The notes beneath the pieces were generated by a model, which did not search any database, was not told the origin of the DNA, and saw only the letters and a list, made by a program, of their open reading frames with translations. The position numbers were made by a program, and so were the translations under genes. From assembly GCF_000711225.1 (NCBI RefSeq), contig NZ_JOMG01000005.1, positions 372,001 through 436,000 on the forward strand: a DNA stretch of 64,000 nt, in the 5' to 3' direction. The stretch is from Pelobacter seleniigenes DSM 18267 (GTDB lineage: Bacteria; Desulfobacterota; Desulfuromonadia; Desulfuromonadales; Geopsychrobacteraceae). How positions within the stretch are numbered: position 1 is the first letter of the stretch; each line of letters opens with the position of its first letter. Of the stretch, positions 1-8,937 are shown in pieces.

Positions 1-1175
1 TCTAGCAACCGGTCCAGGTTTTTAAAAATCAGGTCGCCGCGTTTATAGGTTGCAGCCCGTCTGGCAAAGCCTATGGTCAATTGATCCAGATTGAGGTCAA
101 TTCCGGTTTTTTCACGGATATACTGAAAGAATAGCGCCTTTGAGCCACAGTGGGCGTCCCAGATTTCATGGTCTGGGATATGGTCGACCCGGACCAATAA
201 TTCTGGTTCGTTAGCCCAGCCCGGCAGATACTCATCGAACAGGTTGACGAAAAAAGGGGAGCACCAGGTAAAAGGATGAATGCCGTTGGTGATCGCATGA
301 ATTTTGAACCCTGGAAACAGGCGTTGAGAAATCTCGCCGTGGCGTTTGGCGACACCATTGATGAATTTACTCAGATTCATGGCCAGTAGCGTCATATTCA
401 ATTCATTATCGTCTGAATGCTCTTTCAACATCTCGAGGCTGAATTCCGGCGGCATGAGTTTTTCGACCAGTGCGTAATCAAACCGATCATGCCCGGCCGG
501 AACCGGAGTGTGGGTGGTAAAGACGCATTGATTGATAATCTGTTGGACCGCTACAGGGCTCCCGTTTTCGAGAAAAGATTGATCCAGGGGCATTCTGGCG
601 CTATTTAGCAGCTCCACTGTGAGCAGACTCGCATGCCCTTCGTTCATATGATATTTTTTGATGGAAAAATTGAGGGTTCTCAAGATCCGCGCGCCACCGA
701 TTCCGAGCACGATCTCCTGTTTTAAGCGCATGGTTTTATCACCGCCGTAGAGATGATCGGTAATGGCCCGATCCCGGTCGTCGTTCCCGGGAATATCGGT
801 ATCCAGAAACAGCACCGGAACTTCGCCGCCGGTAGGACTTTTCACGCGATACAGCCAAGCCTGTAATTTAACATCGCGATTTTCGATCGTAATCATGGCT
901 TTTTGTGGCAATAGTTCCATGTGATTTTCAGGAAACCATTCGATATCCGACTCTTGCTGCCAGCCAGTGGTGTCGAATTGCTGCAGGAAATAGCCTTTTC
1001 GATACAGCAGGGTTACCGCGACCATGGGTATCTTCAGATCGGCTGCGCTCTTGATCGTATCCCCGGCCAGCACGCCAAGCCCACCGCTATAGGTTGGAAT
1101 TTCAGCGCTCAGGCCGATCTCCATGGAAAAATAAGCGATACGCTGATCCTGAATATAAAATTTACATGCATCCAT
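1..1175 (-). CDS. glgP: alpha-glucan (glycogen) phosphorylase, N-terminal part, runs off the window
   Basis: The reading frame is open from an ATG at 1175 to the window edge, giving about 391 N-terminal residues; the C-terminal half with the pyridoxal-phosphate lysine lies outside. The protein starts MDACKFYIQDQRIAYFSMEI and continues with an AEIPTYSGGLGVLAGD stretch, which is characteristic of the short bacterial alpha-glucan phosphorylases (GT35, TIGR02094-like). Near the edge it reads RAATYKRGDLIFKNLDRL, also typical. The enzyme removes glucose-1-phosphate from the non-reducing ends of glycogen or maltodextrin in the cytoplasm. A GGGAG Shine-Dalgarno sequence sits about 9 nt before the ATG. 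It diverges from the histidine kinase at 1318. I am sure of the family; whether the substrate is glycogen or shorter glucans cannot be seen. Confidence 0.92.
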   Translation of the reverse strand, partial: MDACKFYIQDQRIAYFSMEIGLSAEIPTYSGGLGVLAGDTIKSAADLKIPMVAVTLLYRKGYFLQQFDTTGWQQESDIEWFPENHMELLPQKAMITIENRDVKLQAWLYRVKSPTGGEVPVLFLDTDIPGNDDRDRAITDHLYGGDKTMRLKQEIVLGIGGARILRTLNFSIKKYHMNEGHASLLTVELLNSARMPLDQSFLENGSPVAVQQIINQCVFTTHTPVPAGHDRFDYALVEKLMPPEFSLEMLKEHSDDNELNMTLLAMNLSKFINGVAKRHGEISQRLFPGFKIHAITNGIHPFTWCSPFFVNLFDEYLPGWANEPELLVRVDHIPDHEIWDAHCGSKALFFQYIREKTGIDLNLDQLTIGFARRAATYKRGDLIFKNLDRLL

Positions 1176-1317
1176 GACAGGTTCTCCCGGGCAGCAGTGC
1201 ATTGATCTATAAAGTTTAACAAATGTGTTTGCATCTACAGGCAGATGTATTAATTTGATAGGCGGTCAGCTTCGAAAATACTCAAATACTTCCCTTCTTT
1301 TTTTCGGACTGGATTCA

Positions 1318-3720
1318 ATGGCAATCAATGACAACGAGCAACAATATTATCAATTGTTCCAGGAATTATCCGACCTGGTTTTGATTTGCGAATGTCTGCC
1401 GGATGGAACCCCGGGCAGGTATCTCGAAATGAATCGGTCGGCACGCAGCATTCTTGGCTATGACGAGGAGGAGCTGTGTCGTCTCAGCCCATTTGATATC
1501 GACAGAACTGCTCTTGAAGACGGCAATGCTTTTGTGCAGATTCTAAATGAACTACAGGCCGCAGGAGAGGCAATTTTCCGAACCGACCTGCTAGGCAAAG
1601 ACGGATCCTGGGCTCATGTGGAGATCAGTTGTCGCCAAGCCAGTCTGCATGGCAAAATGGTTTATTTGGCTGTTGCTCGCGATGTCAGTCTGAGGAACAA
1701 ATACGAAGATTCCATTAAAGCCCTGGTGCGGAGTACGGTCGGCCTGACCGGGCAGGAATGCCTTGAGGAAATTGTTAAAAATCTCTGCCTTTGGCTCAAT
1801 GTCGATGGCGCCTGTATCGGCGTTTTCAATGATAATCAATTACAGATCAGGGCGAGTTATTTTGCCGGGACATGGCAGACTCCTTCCCAGCTGTCGATTT
1901 TCGATTCACCATTTTCGGAGCTTCTCCAAGGGCAATTCTGTTTTTATCCGCGGGACGCCGGACTGCTTTTTCCCTCGTTAGACGCTTCTCAGCTGTGCGG
2001 GAATGCCTGTTTCATCGGATTTCCTATGCGGGCACACGATGGACGGATTCTGGGCGCTGTCTGCGCATATTCCAAAGAACCATTGCAGCAGGTCGCCCAT
2101 GTCGAGGAGTTACTGTCAATTATTGCCTCACGGGCCGCGTCGGAATGTGAACGCCTCCACTATGTCCGGGAATTGTCCCATAGTGAAGAAATGCTGCGGA
2201 CCCTGTTCAATTCCACAGCGGAAGCGATCGTTGGGATAGACCTGGAAGGGAAGGTGGCCTTTTGCAACCCGTCAACGCTACTGTTACTTGGCCATAATGA
2301 AGAGGCCGATCTCGTCGGCCAATGTTTCTGGAAACTGATTCAGCCCCCGGGCAAAAGAGATTCATTGGCTGAGCAGCCGGTCCAATGTCCGTTTATTGCG
2401 GCCATCGTCAAAGGCAAGAAAATCAGTAGCGAGGATGGCTTTTTTTACCGTAACGACGGGTCCAGGATTCCGGTCGAATATTGGGGACACCCGATGTTCC
2501 ATGAGCAGCAGCTGGTCGGCGGCGTGGTCACCTTTATTGACATCTCCCGCAGGAAAACCTTGGAAAAGCAGCTGCAGCAGTCGCAACGCATGGAAGCGAT
2601 CGGCACTCTCACCGGCGGTATTGCCCATGATTTCAACAATATTCTGACCGTTATTTCGGGTTACGTTGGGTTGCTCAAAGCACAGTATGCGGATCATGAC
2701 AAGCTGCTCTCAAAAATCAGCAAAATTGGCCAGGCCGCAGAGCGCGGTTCCAAGTTAACCCATGGTCTGCTGGCATACAGCCGTAAAAAATCCGAACCAT
2801 CCACCCCGGTCGATCTTAATCAACTGATTCTCAAAGTGCATGATCTTTTTGGTCAGGTCATTGGAGAAAGAATTCAACATGTTCTGACTCTTGGACAAGA
2901 CAGAATGGTTGTCCTGGCGGACGCTTCTCAACTCGAGCAGGTGTTGCTGAACCTGGCGACCAATGCTCGTGACGCAATGCCGGACGGCGGGATACTGACT
3001 ATCAAGACCGAAATTGCTGAAATTGATTCCGCCTTCTGCGATGTCTACGGCTATGGCGAGCCGGGACTCTACGCCCTGGTCAGCGTCATGGACAACGGCA
3101 TTGGAATTCCTAAAGATTTACAGCAGAAAATTTTTGATCCGTTTTTTACGACCAAGGATACAGGCAAGGGGACTGGGCTTGGACTGGCCATGGCCTGGGG
3201 CATTGTCAAACAGCACAAAGGTTATATCCTGGCTGAAAGCAGCAAAGATGAGGGAACCTGCTTCAAGATTTATCTGCCCTTGACCGACCGGGAGGTTTAT
3301 CTGCAACCGGTTCATCAGCATGGCCAATTACCGGGTGGAAAGGAAACCATCCTGCTGGTTGAGGATGATCCGTTGGTGCGCGAATCGACCCACAGCATCC
3401 TGTCCGCAGTGGGGTATGAGGTTATCGACAGTGATTGCGCCGAATCAGCCCTGGCAATTCTCGATAAAGAGAGAGAAAGGCTCGCCCTGGTTCTGTCCGA
3501 TGTTGTTATGCCCGGCATCAAAGGCCCGGAATTTTTTCAGGAAATTCGGAAAAAATCCGCTATCCCGGTCGTTTTTATGAGTGGTTATACGTTCGACTCA
3601 CTGCGTGAGCAAGGGCTCGTCCGGGAAGGGGTCCCACTCTTGAACAAACCTATTCAGCCGATGGAACTGCTCACCCTCATTCGCGATCTGCTTGATCTGC
3701 TGCCGCAAACCGCTCTATAA
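1318..3720 (+). CDS. hybrid sensor histidine kinase (PAS-GAF-PAS-HisKA-HATPase-REC)
   Basis: This is a soluble two-component hybrid kinase of about 800 residues. A PAS domain (about residues 8-115) is followed by a GAF-like domain (about 150-290), a second PAS domain (about 305-425), a HisKA domain with the phospho-acceptor at about H437 in [11 protein letters not shown], a HATPase domain with a GTGLGLAM G-box, and a C-terminal receiver domain with the acceptor at about D728 in [12 protein letters not shown]. No transmembrane segment is visible, so it should sense a cytoplasmic signal. The frame is open upstream to 1225, but MAINDNEQQ at 1318 is the more natural start because the residues before it do not look like a domain. 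No response regulator with a DNA-binding output is adjacent, so the target is unknown. The signal is also unknown. Confidence 0.85.
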   Translation: MAINDNEQQYYQLFQELSDLVLICECLPDGTPGRYLEMNRSARSILGYDEEELCRLSPFDIDRTALEDGNAFVQILNELQAAGEAIFRTDLLGKDGSWAHVEISCRQASLHGKMVYLAVARDVSLRNKYEDSIKALVRSTVGLTGQECLEEIVKNLCLWLNVDGACIGVFNDNQLQIRASYFAGTWQTPSQLSIFDSPFSELLQGQFCFYPRDAGLLFPSLDASQLCGNACFIGFPMRAHDGRILGAVCAYSKEPLQQVAHVEELLSIIASRAASECERLHYVRELSHSEEMLRTLFNSTAEAIVGIDLEGKVAFCNPSTLLLLGHNEEADLVGQCFWKLIQPPGKRDSLAEQPVQCPFIAAIVKGKKISSEDGFFYRNDGSRIPVEYWGHPMFHEQQLVGGVVTFIDISRRKTLEKQLQQSQRMEAIGTLTGGIAHDFNNILTVISGYVGLLKAQYADHDKLLSKISKIGQAAERGSKLTHGLLAYSRKKSEPSTPVDLNQLILKVHDLFGQVIGERIQHVLTLGQDRMVVLADASQLEQVLLNLATNARDAMPDGGILTIKTEIAEIDSAFCDVYGYGEPGLYALVSVMDNGIGIPKDLQQKIFDPFFTTKDTGKGTGLGLAMAWGIVKQHKGYILAESSKDEGTCFKIYLPLTDREVYLQPVHQHGQLPGGKETILLVEDDPLVRESTHSILSAVGYEVIDSDCAESALAILDKERERLALVLSDVVMPGIKGPEFFQEIRKKSAIPVVFMSGYTFDSLREQGLVREGVPLLNKPIQPMELLTLIRDLLDLLPQTAL

Positions 3721-4137
3721 GAAGACATTTCGCAGTGATAAATTTGCCCCTTTATCAGACCTCGACAGGTCCTCGTCGCGTCTTTAGCTCATTTCGGAGA
3801 AAATTTATAACTCATTGAATTTACTGGTCAGGATAGAGTATTTAGATACTCAATGGCACTGCCCTCATCAAATGATTATTTCGATTCCAATGCGTTTTCG
3901 AAACCTGTAATGTCGTTTGATATCTTGCTATGGTGGCTCGCTTAGTTTGTTCATCAGGGCCGGTTGCCGCGACTGGGAACGGATGATCAAAAGTAAGTCA
4001 ACTCCTTTAATTTCAGTCGAAAAGCCTTATCATTGAATCAAGTTACCATTTGGTGCTCTGTTTATCTCATATAGAGTTGACAGTTTTTAGCCTGAGTGGT
4101 AAAACGACATTCTAAAATTACTATGGAGTGTTGTGAA
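3721..4137. other. gene-free stretch before the XRE-cupin pair
   Basis: About 400 bases without a convincing open reading frame on either strand. The only feature I see is the sigma70-type promoter at its right edge. No strong hairpin or repeat was found. Confidence 0.5.
4077..4105 (+). promoter_or_regulatory. likely sigma70 promoter of the XRE-cupin pair
   Basis: TTGACA at 4077-4082 and TAAAAC at 4100-4105 are separated by exactly 17 bases. The predicted start of transcription lies about 25 bases before the ATG at 4138. A perfect -35 box with a fair -10 box makes this plausible but it is untested. Confidence 0.55.
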
Positions 4138-4698
4138 ATGGTCAAAAAACTTATCGGGCGGAAACTCAAGACATCCAGGCTAAAAAGAGACAAAACAATT
4201 CAAGAACTCGCTGAGATGTCACACGTCTCATCCAACATGATTTCGCGTATCGAGCGAGGTCTGACCATCCCCTCTGTCGAAATACTAATGAAACTCGCCG
4301 ATGCTCTAGGCCTGAGCCTGAGCTATTTTGTCGAGGAGGCGGAAAAGGGGAGTACGATCATTCACACTCCTTCCGGCGGTGGCGATCCGATTTTCTTTTT
4401 TGAAGACAAGCATCAGATCACCAGCCTACTGAAGGGATTGCGGGATCCGGGCTTCTCGGTTTTTATTGACACCCTGGAACCTTACTGCGACAGCGGCGAA
4501 GGTGGCATGGTGCATACCGGCGAAGAGTTTGCCATGGTTCTCGATGGGAGCATTGACTTCAAGATCGAGGGGCGTGAATATCACCTTGAAAAAGGGGACT
4601 CCCTCGGCTTTAAAGCAACCCTTCCGCACAGTTGGAAAAATAACAGTCCGCAGCAATCCCGGATACTCTGGATCGTATCACCACCACCAAATGTCTGA
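4138..4698 (+). CDS. XRE-family transcriptional regulator with C-terminal cupin domain
   Basis: The 186-residue protein has an XRE helix-turn-helix at about residues 5-60 (IQELAEMSHVSSNMISRIE) followed by a cupin_2 barrel at about residues 110-180 (GEEFAMVLDGSIDFKIEG, then LPHSWKNN). Such proteins are small-ligand-responsive regulators that often control amine, amino-acid or organic-acid metabolism. The start at 4138 has GGAG 9 nt upstream; earlier in-frame starts at 4096 and 4123 lack a ribosome binding site. A clear paralogue follows 30 bases downstream in the same direction, so the two are probably co-transcribed from the 4077 promoter. The ligand and regulon are unknown. Confidence 0.8.
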   Translation: MVKKLIGRKLKTSRLKRDKTIQELAEMSHVSSNMISRIERGLTIPSVEILMKLADALGLSLSYFVEEAEKGSTIIHTPSGGGDPIFFFEDKHQITSLLKGLRDPGFSVFIDTLEPYCDSGEGGMVHTGEEFAMVLDGSIDFKIEGREYHLEKGDSLGFKATLPHSWKNNSPQQSRILWIVSPPPNV

Positions 4699-4728
4699 TC
4701 AACATCTCTTTTAGGGAGCTTGAACAAT

Positions 4729-5295
4729 ATGCAAGTCAAAAAGATTGTCGGAAAAAAGCTGAAGGAAATCAGGCTGAAGCAAGATATGACCATTCAGATC
4801 CTGGCTGAAAAGTCACAAGTCTCATCCAATATGATATCCAGAATTGAACGCGGTTTAACCATCCCTTCCGTTGAAATTCTCATGCGTCTGGCAACAGTAT
4901 TCGATAAAAGCATCAATTATTTTGTCGAAGATGTCGCCAGTTCCCATGAGGTGGTTCACAGCCGACCTGGGCAAAGAGACAAGACTGTCTACGATGATGA
5001 GCACAACATGCATACTGAATCATTCACTTCCGGACTTCGGGATCCGCAATTCATGTCATTTTATTGCACGGTACAGAAGGGCGGGAAAAGCGGCCTGAAA
5101 AACATGTATCATCCGGGTGACGAGCTTATTTACATGCTGGAAGGGCGACTGAAAATGACGATTGTCGATGAGGAATATATTCTGGAAAAAGGGGATAGTA
5201 TCAGCTTTAAGTCGCATCTGCCCCATCGCTGGGAAAATATCGGCAGCGAAGAGGCGAAAGTCATCTGGACTCTGTCACCGTTTACAATTATCTGA
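4729..5295 (+). CDS. XRE-family transcriptional regulator with C-terminal cupin domain (tandem paralogue)
   Basis: This 188-residue protein has the same architecture as its left neighbour: an XRE helix-turn-helix (ILAEKSQVSSNMISRIERG) and a C-terminal cupin_2 domain (HPGDELIYMLEGRLKM, then LPHRWENIG). The two helix-turn-helix regions are nearly identical, including IERGLTIPSVEILM, while the cupin halves differ more. This suggests a shared operator and divergent ligand response, which is inference. AGGGAG precedes the ATG at 4729 by 10 bases; a TTG at 4720 is an alternative start. It lies 30 bases after the first copy. Confidence 0.8.
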   Translation: MQVKKIVGKKLKEIRLKQDMTIQILAEKSQVSSNMISRIERGLTIPSVEILMRLATVFDKSINYFVEDVASSHEVVHSRPGQRDKTVYDDEHNMHTESFTSGLRDPQFMSFYCTVQKGGKSGLKNMYHPGDELIYMLEGRLKMTIVDEEYILEKGDSISFKSHLPHRWENIGSEEAKVIWTLSPFTII

Positions 5296-5340
5296 CGCTC
5301 AGACTTGCGAGCCAACTTATTGAAATGTATGTTACTCTTG

Positions 5341-5368
5341 TTGACATGACAAGAGTATGTTGTATAGT
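5341..5368 (+). promoter_or_regulatory. likely sigma70 promoter of the HU-like gene
   Basis: TTGACA at 5341-5346 and TATAGT at 5363-5368 are separated by 16 bases, about 56 bases before the ATG of the HU-like gene. Both hexamers are close to consensus. Confidence 0.65.
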
Positions 5369-5424
5369 CTCTAAAATATCCTAAAATTGCGAACTCATTT
5401 ACGGCTCAAGCCTCAGGGGGCAAT

Positions 5425-5700
5425 ATGAACAAGTCTGAATTGGTAGAGGCATTATCAATCAAAAAAAACTTGACCTACAAAAAGTCAGAGCAGATTGTCA
5501 ATCTGATTTTTGATGCAATGTCGCAGGCCCTTATCGACAATGATCGTATTGAAATTAGAGGTTTCGGCAGTTTTATGGTCAAGGACTATAAAGCCTATAT
5601 GGGACGCAATCCAAAAACCGGAGAAATCATCAAGGTTGATGAAAAAAAATTGCCTTTCTTCAAGGTTGGAAAAGAATTGCGCGAGCGTGTTGACAGCTGA
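5425..5700 (+). CDS. HU/IHF-family nucleoid DNA-binding protein
   Basis: The 91-residue protein begins MNKSELVEALS and contains IEIRGFGSFMVKDYKAYMGR followed by NPKTGEIIKV, the diagnostic segment of the HU/IHF beta-arm. It has the normal family length. It should bend and compact DNA as a dimer. The sequence does not decide whether it acts as HU or as an IHF subunit. A GGGGG ribosome binding site lies 7 bases before the ATG. The gene has its own promoter (5341-5368) and a rho-independent terminator (5737-5769), so it is probably monocistronic. Confidence 0.93.
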   Translation: MNKSELVEALSIKKNLTYKKSEQIVNLIFDAMSQALIDNDRIEIRGFGSFMVKDYKAYMGRNPKTGEIIKVDEKKLPFFKVGKELRERVDS

Positions 5701-5736
5701 TCCGATTCGGGTATGCTCTACAACGGCTTTTTGAAG

Positions 5737-5769
5737 GACCCGTTCACGAACACGTGAGGGGGTCTTTTT
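5737..5769 (+). terminator. rho-independent terminator of the HU-like gene
   Basis: GACCC (5737-5741) pairs with GGGTC (5760-5764). Inside, TCACG pairs with CGTGA around an AACA loop, with a 2x2 internal mismatch between the two helices. TTTTT follows at 5765-5769. Confidence 0.8.
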
Positions 5770-5793
5770 ATTGTGTTTTTTAAAGGTGGACAA

Positions 5794-6300
5794 ATGCTGC
5801 ATATTTTCAAAGGAATAACCCCCAAACTCGATGACACTGTTTTTCGGACCGGATCTGCTGAAATTATCGGCTCCGTTGAAATCGGCGCCGGCTCAAGCAT
5901 CTGGTTCAACGTGGTCATTCGAGGAGATGTTAATTATATAAAAATAGGTGCTCGGACCAACGTTCAGGATGGCACCGTGATTCATGTGACCTATGACACC
6001 CATCCGACCATCGTTGGTGACGACGTCACAATCGGTCACAATGTCACTCTGCACGGTTGCCGGATCGGCAACCGTTGTCTGATCGGTATGGGTGCCATTG
6101 TGATGGACGATGCGCTCATTGAGGACGACGCCATGATTGCTGCCGGGGCTTTGGTTGTCCCCGGAACCCATGTTCCGTCCGGCACCCTGTTTGCGGGAGC
6201 ACCGGCGAAATACAAACGGCATCTGTCGGAACAGGAGATTGCCGGATTGAAGCAGTCCGCCGCAAATTATCTCGATTACGTCGAACGTTATAAAGACTGA
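5794..6300 (+). CDS. gamma-carbonic-anhydrase-like hexapeptide-repeat protein
   Basis: The 168-residue protein is built of left-handed beta-helix hexapeptide repeats (for example SVEIGAGSSIWFNVVIRGD) and carries the histidines expected for the metal site, in THPTIVGDD and IGHNVTLHGC. It has the length and C-terminal helix of the YrdA/PaaY/CaiE group of gamma-class carbonic anhydrase-like trimers. Many members bind zinc or iron, but not all show carbonic anhydrase activity, so the reaction is inferred only from family. The ATG at 5794 has AGGTGG just upstream; an upstream in-frame start at 5773 lies within the terminator tail of the preceding gene. The cNMP-binding gene follows after 32 bases and is probably co-transcribed. 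Confidence 0.87.
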   Translation: MLHIFKGITPKLDDTVFRTGSAEIIGSVEIGAGSSIWFNVVIRGDVNYIKIGARTNVQDGTVIHVTYDTHPTIVGDDVTIGHNVTLHGCRIGNRCLIGMGAIVMDDALIEDDAMIAAGALVVPGTHVPSGTLFAGAPAKYKRHLSEQEIAGLKQSAANYLDYVERYKD

Positions 6301-6332
6301 AGCGGACATCGATTGACTGAAAGGAAGTTCTC

Positions 6333-6809
6333 GTGAGTGTTGTAGATTTTTCCGACCTGACGGATAGTCCGCTGTTTAATGGTCTGGCAGCAAAGGAAAT
6401 AGAGTTCCTCAGTGGCATTTTTGCCGTTCGACAAGTGCCTGAAGGGAAAACGGTCTTTGTTGAAAACATGCCCGGGGAATCCCTTTATATGATTAAGGCG
6501 GGAACTGTTCAGATTTCCCAGATGCTGGCCGAAACCGACGAACAGATTATGATTGTACTCGGAGCCGGTGATATTTTTGGTGAGCTCGCCGTCATCGATG
6601 GTGGCGAACGTGCCTCAACCGCCCGGATTGCTGAAGATTCCCTGCTCTATGTGCTCAATCGGAAACATTTCAATGCCCTGGCAGGAGAAAAACCGCGTCT
6701 GGCATTGCAGCTTGGCCTCAATATCATGCGGATTTTTACCGCTAAAATGCGACAGGCAAAAAAAGATTACCGAACCATGCTGATGGCGTGTTCCGGGCGA
6801 AGAAAATAG
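6333..6809 (+). CDS. stand-alone cyclic-nucleotide-binding (Crp-type) domain protein
   Basis: The 158-residue protein is essentially one cNMP-binding beta-barrel with the phosphate-binding cassette GDIFGELAVIDGGERASTA at about residues 80-98. There is no helix-turn-helix, so it is not itself a DNA-binding Crp/Fnr regulator. The C-terminal tail is short and basic (MRQAKKDYRTML). It may act as a regulatory subunit for another protein. The start is GTG at 6333 with AAGGAAG 7-8 bases upstream. It lies 32 bases after the gamma-carbonic-anhydrase-like gene. The nucleotide bound and the partner are unknown. Confidence 0.82.
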   Translation: MSVVDFSDLTDSPLFNGLAAKEIEFLSGIFAVRQVPEGKTVFVENMPGESLYMIKAGTVQISQMLAETDEQIMIVLGAGDIFGELAVIDGGERASTARIAEDSLLYVLNRKHFNALAGEKPRLALQLGLNIMRIFTAKMRQAKKDYRTMLMACSGRRK

Positions 6810-7096
6810 CCCGTTGCCATGCGGAAACTCCGAAGGCAACGGCTCAGTTTTCAGATTGGAAACGAGCAATTTTTCTTTGTGGCAGGGAAATCAAGAAGTT
6901 GCGTGGAGGCGTAGTCCTTTACGTCGCACGAGAAACTCGCAGATTGACACCGCCACAGCGGAAAAGGGCCGTTCCCAGATAAAAACTAGCTCGGCGACTC
7001 GCTGTCTTCAGTTGCGCGAGTTAGCAACTTTTATCAAATCTGTTTCCTGGAGGGCCGGTTTCATTCCTGAGTGACTGAATAATTCCCGCCCTGACC
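6810..7096 (+). other. structured untranslated stretch, possible small RNA or long structured 3' UTR
   Basis: This gene-free stretch of nearly 290 bases has dense self-complementarity. CCGTTGCC (6811-6818) pairs with GGCAACGG (6835-6842) around an inner CGGA-AAC-TCCG hairpin. A TGTGGC/GCCACA pair encloses a GCGTA/TACGT-type stem and a CGAG-AAA-CTCG hairpin. CTAGCTCG pairs with CGAGTTAG. It ends in the terminator at 7097-7129. It has no signature that lets me call 6S RNA, RNase P RNA, tmRNA or a named riboswitch. It may be a processed 3' UTR of the cNMP gene or an independent RNA. Confidence 0.4.
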
Positions 7097-7129
7097 AAGG
7101 TCGTCGATCTGTTTTCGGCGGCCTTTTTT
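7097..7129 (+). terminator. rho-independent terminator after the cNMP gene / structured RNA
   Basis: AAGGTCGTCGA (7097-7107) pairs with TCGGCGGCCTT (7115-7125), with two G-U pairs, across a 7-base loop. A run of six T ends at 7129. Confidence 0.8.
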
Positions 7130-7131
7130 AG

Positions 7132-7160
7132 TTGAGAAAAATAGCCCTGCATTATAGTAT
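7132..7160 (+). promoter_or_regulatory. possible promoter of the Na/Pi cotransporter operon
   Basis: TTGAGA at 7132-7137 is followed by TATAGT at 7153-7158 (15-base spacer) or TAGTAT at 7155-7160 (17-base spacer). It lies after the terminator at 7129 and before the cotransporter gene, which is where a promoter is needed. The match is moderate. Confidence 0.35.
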
Positions 7161-7170
7161 TCGCGCGGAA

Positions 7171-7206
7171 AACAGAAGATTATATATGACGATCTTCTGT
7201 TTTTTT
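7171..7206 (+). terminator. hairpin with T-run in the Na/Pi cotransporter leader
   Basis: AACAGAAGAT (7171-7180) and ATCTTCTGTT (7192-7201) form a perfect 10-bp stem with an 11-base loop, running into seven T bases. It lies between the putative promoter and the ATG at 7249, so it could act as an attenuator rather than an end-of-gene terminator. The role is inferred. Confidence 0.6.
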
Positions 7207-7248
7207 ATGAGCAGAATGTTATTTTTTTAATGGACGAACGGAGAGATC

Positions 7249-8937
7249 ATGTCGGTATTGTTCAGTCAACAATTGATTTTTGGATTGTTGGGCGGCCTCG
7301 GAATGTTCCTGTTCGGCATGAAAACCATGTCGGAAGGATTGCAGAAAATCGCCGGCGACAAAATGCGCAAAATTTTGTCTGCTCTGACCAGCAATCGGTT
7401 GATCGGAGCCCTGGTCGGCATCGCCGTGACTGCAATTATCCAGTCTTCAAGTGCAACAACGGTCATGGTGGTCGGTTTTGTCAACGCCGGACTGCTGTCG
7501 CTGGTCCAGTCCATCGGGGTTGTCCTCGGTGCCAATATCGGCACGACCATAACCGCTCAATTGATCGCCTTCAAGATTACCAAGTTTGCTCTTCCCGCTA
7601 TTGGCCTGGGTGCTGGGCTTAAATTATTCAGTCGCAACAAGCAGTATAGCTACATCGGTGAAATTATTCTTGGTTTCGGTCTACTGTTTTTTGGCCTGTC
7701 CACCATGAAAATGGCTTTTGACCCGCTTAAGGCCAGCGATGATTTTCGGCAGCTGTTCCTTTATGTCGGCGATCATAAACTGCTGGGTGTGCTGATTGGT
7801 GCGCTATTGACTGTGGTTGTCCAGAGCAGCAGCGCCACGATTGGGATTACCCTTGCCTTGGCCAGTTCCGGATTAATTTCATTCGAAGCCAGCGTCGCCT
7901 TGATCCTCGGAGAAAACATCGGCACCACAATTACTGCCAACCTGGCTGCTATCGGCACCAACCTGGCCGCCAAAAGAACCGCCTTTTCCCACTTTCTGTT
8001 CAATGCCCTCGGTGTTTTGTATATCCTCATTCTGTTTCCGGTGTTTCTTAAAGTCGTCATGGCAATCACCCCGGGCAACCCTGATTTTATCATTCAGACT
8101 CAGGCCCAGGCCCAGAGCTTTGCCGGAGCAATTGGAGACAAGCCATATATCGCCCGTCATATTGCCAACGCCCATACCCTGTTTAACGTAATCAATACCC
8201 TGATTTTCCTGCCCTTGATCGGGCTACTTGCCAAACTGTCCACTTTGACGATTCGCGGTGAGGAAGACTTGGAAACGTTTCAGGTCAAATTCATTGATGA
8301 TCGCGTACTGAACACACCGCCGGTCGCAATCGGGCAAGCCCGCCGCGAAACCAAAAGGATGGCCCAGATTGTTCAGGAGATGGTTGACGAGACCATTCAG
8401 TTTCTGGAAGATGGTGATTACAAACATATCCGCAATTTGGAGAAGAAAGAGGACCTGGTTGATATCCTGCAGAAAGAGGTCATGGCGTTCTTGGTCAAAT
8501 TGTCTCAAAAATCCATTTCAAGCGACACTTCGGAAGCGATCGGTTCATTGATGAACATGGTCAACGATCTTGAACGGATCGGCGATCATTGTGAGAATCT
8601 CTGGGAACTCGGCACCCGTAAAATCGAAGAGAAAATCAATTTTTCCCACCTTGGCGAAACTGAAATGGCCGTTCTGTCAGAGAAAGCCCTTGAATTTCTT
8701 GCCTTTATCATTGCTGCCATGGATAAGGTAGAAAAAAATATCGCCGAGAAATCGATTGAATACGAGGATGCCATCGATGAGCTGGAGGAACGGTTGCGGA
8801 TGAATCACATCGCTCGCCTCAATACCGGTGAATGTGCCGTCCAACCCGGACTTGTCTATATCGATATGTTGCACAGTTTTGAAAAGATCGGTGACCATAC
8901 GTTTAATGTCTCCGAAGCGATCCAGGGGAAAAAATAG
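7249..8937 (+). CDS. Na+/phosphate cotransporter family protein with PhoU-like C-terminal domain
   Basis: This is a 562-residue inner-membrane protein. The first 330 residues hold two inverted Na/Pi-cotransporter (PF02690) repeats with the signature QSSSATT at about residues 65-71, QSSSATI at about 189-195, and GANIGTTITA / GENIGTTITA motifs. The last 210 residues are a cytoplasmic PhoU-like helical domain (MNMVNDLERIGDHCENLW, then SFEKIGDHTFNVSEAI). Bacterial YjbB/NptA-type members move phosphate with sodium, often as an export route when the PhoU domain is present. A GGAGAG ribosome binding site precedes the ATG. The Ppx/GppA gene starts immediately after the stop codon, which links the pair to phosphate/polyphosphate or ppGpp balance. 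Confidence 0.9.
   Translation: MSVLFSQQLIFGLLGGLGMFLFGMKTMSEGLQKIAGDKMRKILSALTSNRLIGALVGIAVTAIIQSSSATTVMVVGFVNAGLLSLVQSIGVVLGANIGTTITAQLIAFKITKFALPAIGLGAGLKLFSRNKQYSYIGEIILGFGLLFFGLSTMKMAFDPLKASDDFRQLFLYVGDHKLLGVLIGALLTVVVQSSSATIGITLALASSGLISFEASVALILGENIGTTITANLAAIGTNLAAKRTAFSHFLFNALGVLYILILFPVFLKVVMAITPGNPDFIIQTQAQAQSFAGAIGDKPYIARHIANAHTLFNVINTLIFLPLIGLLAKLSTLTIRGEEDLETFQVKFIDDRVLNTPPVAIGQARRETKRMAQIVQEMVDETIQFLEDGDYKHIRNLEKKEDLVDILQKEVMAFLVKLSQKSISSDTSEAIGSLMNMVNDLERIGDHCENLWELGTRKIEEKINFSHLGETEMAVLSEKALEFLAFIIAAMDKVEKNIAEKSIEYEDAIDELEERLRMNHIARLNTGECAVQPGLVYIDMLHSFEKIGDHTFNVSEAIQGKK

Noticed and set aside
6810-7129. 6S RNA, RNase P RNA, tmRNA or c-di-GMP riboswitch
   Set aside because: None of the conserved segments I know for these RNAs could be located; the region is only described as structured.
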